Origin: Opitutaceae bacterium UBA3033
GTDB lineage: Bacteria > Verrucomicrobiota > Verrucomicrobiia > Opitutales > Opitutaceae
DNA length: 12,620 nt
NCBI GenBank assembly: GCA_002367815.1
Contig: DFDG01000002.1
Coordinates: 1 to 12,620 of the forward strand
Direction of reading: 5' to 3'
Part shown: positions 7,455-12,620 of the stretch, piece after piece
Position numbering within the stretch: the stretch's first letter is position 1
Layout: each line of letters opens with the position of its first letter
Notes under the pieces: model-generated
What the model saw: only the letters and a program-made list of their open reading frames with translations
What the model was told of the DNA's origin: nothing
Databases searched by the model: none
Made by a program: the position numbers and the translations under genes

Positions 7455-9437
7455 TTAGAACGAATATTTGATGGTGGCGGCTACATAATCGCGATCGTTG
7501 AGGAGGTTGAAATTCTCAGCGCCAAAGTAATTCACGTAACGGAATTCCAGTGACCATGAGTATTGGTATAGAAACTCTGCTGCGAGGGTGATACTTTTTC
7601 GACCTTCGATAAAGTTACCCACCGGTAGCGGGGTATTTCCGGTGACGTCTTGCGAGAACGCGATTGATGGGGAAAAGTTTAAACCCGCAAAAGCGTTGTT
7701 ATAATCAAGTTTGGCCAATATTTGGTAGCCCCATGAAAAATCATCCGCAAAAGCACTTTCTGGAGTGGATGGGATTGAGCCAAATCCGGCCGTGGTCATA
7801 TTGGCAGCACTGCCGCTGGTGAAAGTTCCAGAGCCATCATAGCGTAAAGTGTCCTTTGAGGGCAGGTTTGCCCATACTCCGCCGACTTCACCGACCAGAG
7901 CCAATTGGTCGGCACCCAAGGTGGGACCGAAAACCTTCGTCATGGTCGATTGGGCCGTCCAAACATCATGCCGCCGGTATCCAGGAAGGGGTTTGTTATA
8001 TTGGCCGAGATAATTGCCTATCTGGTTACTCGCGCCAAATTGAGGAGCCAAGGTTGAAAGAGCGGCATACAAAAGTTCCACATCGTCAACTTGCAAAGGA
8101 ATATCTTTCTTTAGAGAAACATCTCCTTGCCAGGAAATGCCCGTATTGCCGAGCGTGGAGTTGAAACTGGCACCAAACATGTCGATACCATCAGGATATT
8201 CAACTATGTAGCGGCCCGTTTGAGCGGCCTTTAGCAAACCAAGTTGACTGGCACCTGCTGCAATGGCCTGGGCGGAAGGATAAAAAGGCTGCAGACTAGC
8301 CGGGAGGGCGGCCACAGGCACTTTGGTGAGTGCGGCACCAATCAAAGTGCTTAAAGCGGACGGTATACCAGCCGCAGGATAACCGAATCCCAGCATTGCC
8401 GGAACCAATTGGGCCGTGGCGATACTTGTGGCAGTGCCAATTACATAGGCGGTGCTGATCGGGTCTGTGGGGGTTCGGGCACTAATCACCGGTGAGCGAC
8501 TATGATACTTTGCATAATAAAGACCGATATCCATACCACGGTCGGTGTAAATGTGGGCGGATATGCCATATTGATTGAAATTGCCGTATTCATGGTCCTT
8601 GTCGCGGAGTATGCCACCAAGCCCGGTGTTACTCGCGCCGGTCTGATCGCTGAATCCACCAAAACCAAGCCAGACGGTGCTGCCACCGCGACTGGCAAAA
8701 TCATTAGTGGAAAAATAAGTGCCGGAGGGTTCAATTTCGTTCCGTCGGAACTCAAGCAACCAGAATGGCTCGATGGTGATGTTTTTGGTGATACCGATCG
8801 AAGCCTTCAACATGTTCACGGGCAGAAAAGCCTCTTTTAACTCGGCTCCTGGGGAACGCAGTTTCGAAAGATCTACAGCATTAACGATATTATTTCCATT
8901 GGGTATGAAAGTGCTTTCTCCGAGGCTTAAAACTTGACGACCAAAGCGTATGTCGACCGGCATTTCGCCCACCTCAAATTTACCGTAAACATACATATCC
9001 GACCATTCGGCTCCTTCAGTCACCCGATCCAATGCCTGCAAGGATAGACTCGTGCGAGCGGTTGAATCACTTTTGAAATCCCTGAAATAATAGCCGCGCA
9101 CGAACATACCAAAGTTGCGGTAGTTCAATTGGAAATCATGTGAAACTTTCGCAAGGGATGATACCCAACCCTTCGTATAATTCAGATCCCCATCATCGGC
9201 ATTAACTGAATTTTGCAACCCCCCGTTTGCGCGGCCAATATAATTGGCGTCCGGGGAATTGAGTCGGTAGAGACCACCAAAGGACAGGGTGGTGTCAAAG
9301 CTGCCGCTCCAATCGCCTTCGCCAAATTGAAAGGCTGAAGAGCTTTGGGTGATGATTAACAAACTGGCGCAGGCCATGAGCATGCCACCAATACGTTTCC
9401 TCCGTGCCCGAGGGCATTTAGTAATATTCACATTCAT
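7455..9437 (-). CDS. DUF1302 outer-membrane beta-barrel protein
   Basis: This 660-residue protein has a basic N-terminus and hydrophobic core (about residues 18-31), with probable cleavage after SSSA at 35, giving a mature start FQFGEGDWSGSFDTTLSFG that is typical of DUF1302 (PF06980). Alternating polar/aromatic beta-strands run through the protein, for example FGMFVRGYYFRDF (109-121), VDIRFGRQVLSLGEST (161-176) and LEFRYVNYFGAENFNL (630-645). The chain ends in TIKYSF, the C-terminal aromatic expected of a BAM-inserted outer-membrane barrel. Residues about 320-405 form a long alanine/leucine/proline-rich insertion between strands, probably an extracellular or plug-like loop. It leads the minus-strand gene series and is divergent from uvrA. 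With DUF1329, the propeller and the RND protein it should form the outer-membrane end of an envelope transport module. Channel or receptor function is inferred; no substrate can be read from the sequence. Confidence 0.93.
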   Translation of the reverse strand: MNVNITKCPRARRKRIGGMLMACASLLIITQSSSAFQFGEGDWSGSFDTTLSFGGLYRLNSPDANYIGRANGGLQNSVNADDGDLNYTKGWVSSLAKVSHDFQLNYRNFGMFVRGYYFRDFKSDSTARTSLSLQALDRVTEGAEWSDMYVYGKFEVGEMPVDIRFGRQVLSLGESTFIPNGNNIVNAVDLSKLRSPGAELKEAFLPVNMLKASIGITKNITIEPFWLLEFRRNEIEPSGTYFSTNDFASRGGSTVWLGFGGFSDQTGASNTGLGGILRDKDHEYGNFNQYGISAHIYTDRGMDIGLYYAKYHSRSPVISARTPTDPISTAYVIGTATSIATAQLVPAMLGFGYPAAGIPSALSTLIGAALTKVPVAALPASLQPFYPSAQAIAAGASQLGLLKAAQTGRYIVEYPDGIDMFGASFNSTLGNTGISWQGDVSLKKDIPLQVDDVELLYAALSTLAPQFGASNQIGNYLGQYNKPLPGYRRHDVWTAQSTMTKVFGPTLGADQLALVGEVGGVWANLPSKDTLRYDGSGTFTSGSAANMTTAGFGSIPSTPESAFADDFSWGYQILAKLDYNNAFAGLNFSPSIAFSQDVTGNTPLPVGNFIEGRKSITLAAEFLYQYSWSLEFRYVNYFGAENFNLLNDRDYVAATIKYSF

Positions 9438-9454
9438 AATGGAATTGGATTTAC

Positions 9455-9479
9455 CGGCACCCCTGTGTAAGGGTAGCCG
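9455..9479 (-). other. Bulged hairpin in the leader of the DUF1302 gene
   Basis: On the minus strand CGGC pairs with GCCG and ACCC with GGGT, giving an eight-base-pair stem with a single bulged base (9475) and an eight-base loop (9463-9470). It ends 17 bases before the ATG of the DUF1302 gene, so if it lies in the transcript it could influence ribosome access. No T-run follows, so it does not look like a terminator. Confidence 0.4.
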
Positions 9480-9613
9480 ATGGGGTTGGGTTAGTCACTA
9501 AGTGTAAAACTTATGACAGAGCGTGTGACTTCATTCATCTCCCACAAGCTAATTTGGAGTCAAAGATTCAAAATAACTTACAGCTTTGAACTTTGATTGT
9601 TTTGCGTAAGTTC

Positions 9614-9617
9614 AAGG
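9614..9617 (+). promoter_or_regulatory. Shine-Dalgarno AAGG deciding the uvrA start
   Basis: AAGG lies eight bases before the ATG at 9626. This supports that ATG over the in-frame TTG at 9593, which would prepend eleven residues not found at the start of UvrA proteins. Confidence 0.55.
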
Positions 9618-9625
9618 TTTCGCCC

Positions 9626-12475
9626 ATGGAAATCGCCACTCACATCCACATCAAGGGAGCCCGCGAGCACAACTTGCGCAATCTAGAGGTGCGGATACCG
9701 CGTGGTCGCTTGGTGGTGATCACCGGACCAAGCGGCTCAGGTAAATCATCATTGGCCTTCGATACCATCTACGCCGAAGGCTATCGCAAATACATGGAGT
9801 CGCTTTCCACCCAAGCGCGACATGTGTTGGATCAGCTGAAGCGACCGGACATCGATTTTATCCATGGGTTGTCCCCGGTGTTGGCGATCGAGCAAAGAAC
9901 CGGTGGTTCTTCACCCCGGAGCACCATTGCAAGTGTTACCGAAGTGGCCGACTATGCCCGATTGTTATGGGCCTTGGCCGGAACGCAGCTGTGCCCCAAC
10001 GATGGTGGGCGCGTGATTCGCCGGTCATTGGACGACAATATTCAACACCTACTCACGACCTGTGCCGGCGAAAGGATAATCATCGTGGCTCCATTCATGA
10101 TCGCAAAACCGAGCGTTTTGCGGGATGAATTGCCCAGAATCAAACAACGGGGATTCCAACGGGTTCGAATTAACGGAGAAGTCCGAAATCTTGATGACAG
10201 TGACCTGGTGCCAAAAGGATTGAAGGAAGTCACGGTAGACTTGGTGGTGGATCGCTTGGTGGCATTACCGGAACACCGATCACGACTGGCAGATTCACTT
10301 GAGCTAGCATTTCGCGAAGGTAAAGACCGTGCCACCGTCCTCGCACAAAAAACCACCGATGCCCCGTGGCGGGAAGTGATGTTGAGTCAGCACCTGGCCT
10401 GCGAAATTTGTGGTGATACTTTTGACAAACTTACGCCGCGACATTTCTCCTCAAACCACAACGAGGGGGCATGCCAGACTTGCGGTGGGTTGGGCAAAAA
10501 AATGCGTTTTGTGCCTGAATTGATCGTGGCTGATCCGACCAAGAGTGTGCGGGGCGGTGCGCTCAAACCATGGCGGATAGGCGGCAAAAATCTGATCATC
10601 AAGCACAACGCAATTTTGAAGCAATTGGCCGAACAATTACCCTTTGATGCCAATGTGCCGTGGGGTGATATGCCTGAGGCGACCCGTCACGCGATCCTCC
10701 ATGGCGCGGGATCACGTCAATTTGCTTTCAAACTTCGCCGTATGCGTGAGGCTAAAACGGCCACATACGATGGCGTCATTGCTGATCTTGATGGAAGTTT
10801 TCGTGACACGGAGAGCGATGGGTTTCGAGCGCGACTGACAACCTTTATGGTGAGTGGCGATTGCCCGGAATGCCATGGCGGCAAACTGAATGCTCGCAGT
10901 TCCGCCGTCTTGGTCGGAGAAAAAAGTTATCCCCAATTTCACGCTCTGGATGTAATCGGTGCCACGGAATTCGCGAAGAGTATGTCAGCCCAATTTGAGG
11001 GCACAGAAGCATTGCGCGATGTGACTACGGGTATTGCCCAACGGCTCCAATTTTTGTTGGAAACAGGTTTGGGTTACTTGGCTTTGGATCGTGACTACTC
11101 ATCATTATCGGGTGGGGAGGCGCAAAGGGTGCGACTTGCCACCCAACTTGGCATGGGTCTGATGGGGGTGATCTATGTCTTGGATGAGCCCAGCGTCGGA
11201 TTGCATCCAGCCGACAATGAACAACTGCTTCAGCAACTGCGCGAATTGCGTGACAGGGGCAACACTGTCATCGTGGTGGAACACGATGAGGACACCATTC
11301 GAATTGCCGATGAATTGATTGAACTCGGCCCCGGGGCGGGCACGGAAGGAGGAGAAATACTCTTTCAAGGCACGCCGGGAGCTTGCGCAAAACTGCCGGC
11401 CAAGGATTCGCAGACCGGGGCATATCTTGCCGGAAAATTACGCGTGGAACGAGAGGCGAAATTGAAAACACCCGACGGAGCATACCTGACGGTGAGAGAA
11501 GCTCGTGAACACAACCTCAAGGGCATAGATGTTAAATTTCCTGTCGGTTTGCTGACTTGTGTGACCGGGGTGAGCGGTTCCGGCAAAAGCACTCTGGTAA
11601 ATGACATATTGGCGGTGGCGGCGGCCCGTAAACTAAACGGGGCCAAATCTCTGCCGGGCAAACATCGCGCCATCGAAAATTTGGATTTCTTTGAGAAACT
11701 TGTGCTGGTTGACCAAAGCCCGATTGGTCGGAGTCCGCGGTCAAACCCTGCTACTTTTGTTGGTTTGCTTGATCTGCTCCGCGCGTTGTTTGCCATGGTG
11801 CCGTTGGCCAAAGTCAGGGGTTACAAGGCCAGTCGGTTTTCCTTCAATGTTCGGGGAGGCCGCTGCGAGAGATGCCAGGGCGACGGGGTGATCAAACTCG
11901 ACATGCAGTTTATGGCCGATGCCTATGCACCATGCACCAGTTGCAGTGGACAACGTTTCAATCGGGAAACCCTCGAAGTATTGTTTCACGGCAATTCCAT
12001 CGCCGATGTGCTGAATATGACGGTGCGGGAAGCCATTGCGTTGTTTCGCAATATTCCACGGGTGCTGGACAAATTGGAAACATTGGACGCGGTTGGTTTG
12101 GGTTATCTGCAGCTCGGTCAACCTGCCCCCACGCTTTCGGGCGGCGAAGCACAACGGCTGAAGCTCTCACTTGAGTTGAGCAAACGTCAACAGGGCGAAA
12201 CTCTCTATATTTTGGATGAACCCACCACGGGATTACATTGGGTCGATATCCAAAAGCTCATGGATCTTTTGTTCAAGCTGCGGGACGCCGGAAACACCAT
12301 AGTTATCATTGAGCACAATCTGGACGTGCTGAATTTGGCGGATTGGTTGATCGATCTGGGGCCCGGTGGAGGAAAGCATGGGGGCGAGCTGGTCTACGCC
12401 GGTCCCCGGATTGGGATAGAGGGAATTGCTGCATCACAAACGGGAAGAGCTTTGGATAAGTGGGCTCGTAAATAA
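9626..12475 (+). CDS. uvrA: UvrABC excinuclease subunit A (DNA damage-recognition ATPase)
   Basis: The 949-residue product is full length for UvrA. It has two ABC ATPase modules: Walker A GPSGSGKS (34-41) with signature SLSGGEAQ (493-500) and DEPSVGLH (520-527), and Walker A GVSGSGKS (648-655) with TLSGGEAQ (837-844) and DEPTTGLH (864-871). The UvrB-binding region lies at about 130-240 (RVRINGEVRNLDD, VDLVVDRLV, RLADSLELAF). A first zinc module has CEIC (259-262) and CQTC (283-286), and the DNA-contacting second zinc finger has GGRCERCQGDG (Cys747, Cys750) and CTSC (770-773). As a dimer UvrA scans DNA for bulky lesions and loads UvrB to start nucleotide excision repair. Where many UvrA proteins have a CPxCG motif, here position 123 begins CPNDGG, a lineage-specific change that may mark a second UvrA type; paralogy cannot be judged from one window. 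It stands alone on the plus strand, divergent from the envelope module. Confidence 0.92.
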   Translation: MEIATHIHIKGAREHNLRNLEVRIPRGRLVVITGPSGSGKSSLAFDTIYAEGYRKYMESLSTQARHVLDQLKRPDIDFIHGLSPVLAIEQRTGGSSPRSTIASVTEVADYARLLWALAGTQLCPNDGGRVIRRSLDDNIQHLLTTCAGERIIIVAPFMIAKPSVLRDELPRIKQRGFQRVRINGEVRNLDDSDLVPKGLKEVTVDLVVDRLVALPEHRSRLADSLELAFREGKDRATVLAQKTTDAPWREVMLSQHLACEICGDTFDKLTPRHFSSNHNEGACQTCGGLGKKMRFVPELIVADPTKSVRGGALKPWRIGGKNLIIKHNAILKQLAEQLPFDANVPWGDMPEATRHAILHGAGSRQFAFKLRRMREAKTATYDGVIADLDGSFRDTESDGFRARLTTFMVSGDCPECHGGKLNARSSAVLVGEKSYPQFHALDVIGATEFAKSMSAQFEGTEALRDVTTGIAQRLQFLLETGLGYLALDRDYSSLSGGEAQRVRLATQLGMGLMGVIYVLDEPSVGLHPADNEQLLQQLRELRDRGNTVIVVEHDEDTIRIADELIELGPGAGTEGGEILFQGTPGACAKLPAKDSQTGAYLAGKLRVEREAKLKTPDGAYLTVREAREHNLKGIDVKFPVGLLTCVTGVSGSGKSTLVNDILAVAAARKLNGAKSLPGKHRAIENLDFFEKLVLVDQSPIGRSPRSNPATFVGLLDLLRALFAMVPLAKVRGYKASRFSFNVRGGRCERCQGDGVIKLDMQFMADAYAPCTSCSGQRFNRETLEVLFHGNSIADVLNMTVREAIALFRNIPRVLDKLETLDAVGLGYLQLGQPAPTLSGGEAQRLKLSLELSKRQQGETLYILDEPTTGLHWVDIQKLMDLLFKLRDAGNTIVIIEHNLDVLNLADWLIDLGPGGGKHGGELVYAGPRIGIEGIAASQTGRALDKWARK

Positions 12476-12605
12476 TCGCTGGTGCCGAAAGCAGGGCGGA
12501 GCGATCGGTGGAAAAAACACCTTTCTGCAACTTCCAGGATACTTCTGGTGTTATGGGAGCAACATAGGTCACCCCGACCAAATAATCCTTAAACACACGA
12601 ATCAT
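12306..12605 (-). CDS. Doubtful short reading frame antisense to the uvrA 3' end
   Basis: A 99-codon frame begins at an ATG (12605) with AGGA ten bases upstream. The first 40 or so residues lie outside uvrA and look reasonable as protein (FKDYLVGVTYVAPI, then SWKLQKGVFS), while the last 57 residues are antisense to uvrA and rich in Arg, Pro and Ser, as expected of a shadow frame. The N-terminal segment faintly recalls the start of YciI-like proteins (a short beta strand ending in TYxxPI), but the expected histidine-containing helix does not follow. It could be a truncated remnant of a gene cut off near uvrA, a small real gene, or chance. I do not recognise it with any certainty. Confidence 0.2.
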   Translation of the reverse strand: MIRVFKDYLVGVTYVAPITPEVSWKLQKGVFSTDRSALLSAPAIIYEPTYPKLFPFVMQQFPLSQSGDRRRPARPHAFLHRAPDRSTNPPNSARPDCAQ

Positions 12606-12620
12606 GAAAAACTATTCCTT

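Larger units (their letters stand above)
9438..9625. promoter_or_regulatory. Divergent intergenic region between the DUF1302 gene and uvrA
   Basis: These 188 bases must hold the promoters for uvrA and for the module that starts with the DUF1302 gene. I could not pick convincing -35/-10 pairs on either strand. The region carries a bulged hairpin (9455-9479), a 6-bp dyad AGTCAC/GTGACT (9493-9498 with 9525-9530) enclosing a 5-bp dyad TAAGT/ACTTA (9499-9503 with 9509-9513), and a tandem CTTTGA around 9584-9596. No LexA-type box was recognised in front of uvrA. Confidence 0.5.

Noticed and set aside
9438..9625. LexA/SOS box in front of uvrA
   Set aside because: No palindromic CTGT-N8-ACAG-like or other known LexA pattern was found on either strand.
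11365..11811. 148-codon minus-strand frame opposite uvrA
   Set aside because: It is antisense to the second ATPase domain of uvrA, and its Arg/Ser/Pro-rich composition is typical of a shadow frame.
12475..12505. Possible intrinsic terminator after uvrA
   Set aside because: The stem is only six base pairs around a 19-base loop, and no T-run follows on the plus strand.

Overview
The window comes from a Gram-negative bacterium with an outer membrane, since it encodes a porin-like beta-barrel, a LolA/LolB-like periplasmic protein and several Sec signal peptides. The style of the UvrA and of the metallo-beta-lactamase exonuclease, and the weakness or absence of Shine-Dalgarno sequences before most genes, suggest Verrucomicrobiota, perhaps Opitutae. 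That placement is inferred from protein character alone and is only moderately sure. Genes cover almost the whole window; the longest gap is about 190 bases. No rRNA, tRNA, CRISPR array, insertion sequence or phage gene was seen.

The left three quarters (1-9437) hold seven genes on the minus strand. Read in the direction of transcription they are: a DUF1302 outer-membrane beta-barrel (9437-7455), a DUF1329 LolA/LolB-like periplasmic protein (7433-6081), a secreted YCF48/BNR-type beta-propeller (6018-5095), an RND/MMPL-type inner-membrane transporter (5098-2693), an AI-2E/PerM-family permease (2635-1487), a metallo-beta-lactamase/beta-CASP exonuclease of the DNA-ligase-associated type (1457-465), and the N-terminal part of a secreted DUF3108 protein that runs off the left edge. 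Gaps are 21, 62, -4, 57, 29 and 56 bases, so one long transcript is possible, though not shown.

The first four genes form a recognisable module with one component per envelope layer: barrel, periplasmic lipid-binding-like fold, propeller, RND pump. It probably moves a hydrophobic molecule between the inner and outer membranes, but the substrate and direction are unknown. Related sets occur in proteobacteria, often near hydrocarbon or steroid degradation genes. Finding one in what looks like a verrucomicrobial genome, with no catabolic genes in view, is the most interesting feature here.

The right quarter holds a full-length uvrA (9626-12475, plus strand), divergent from the DUF1302 gene across a 188-base region that contains several dyad symmetries. 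After uvrA, a short minus-strand reading frame begins near the right edge and runs antisense into the end of uvrA; its reality is doubtful.
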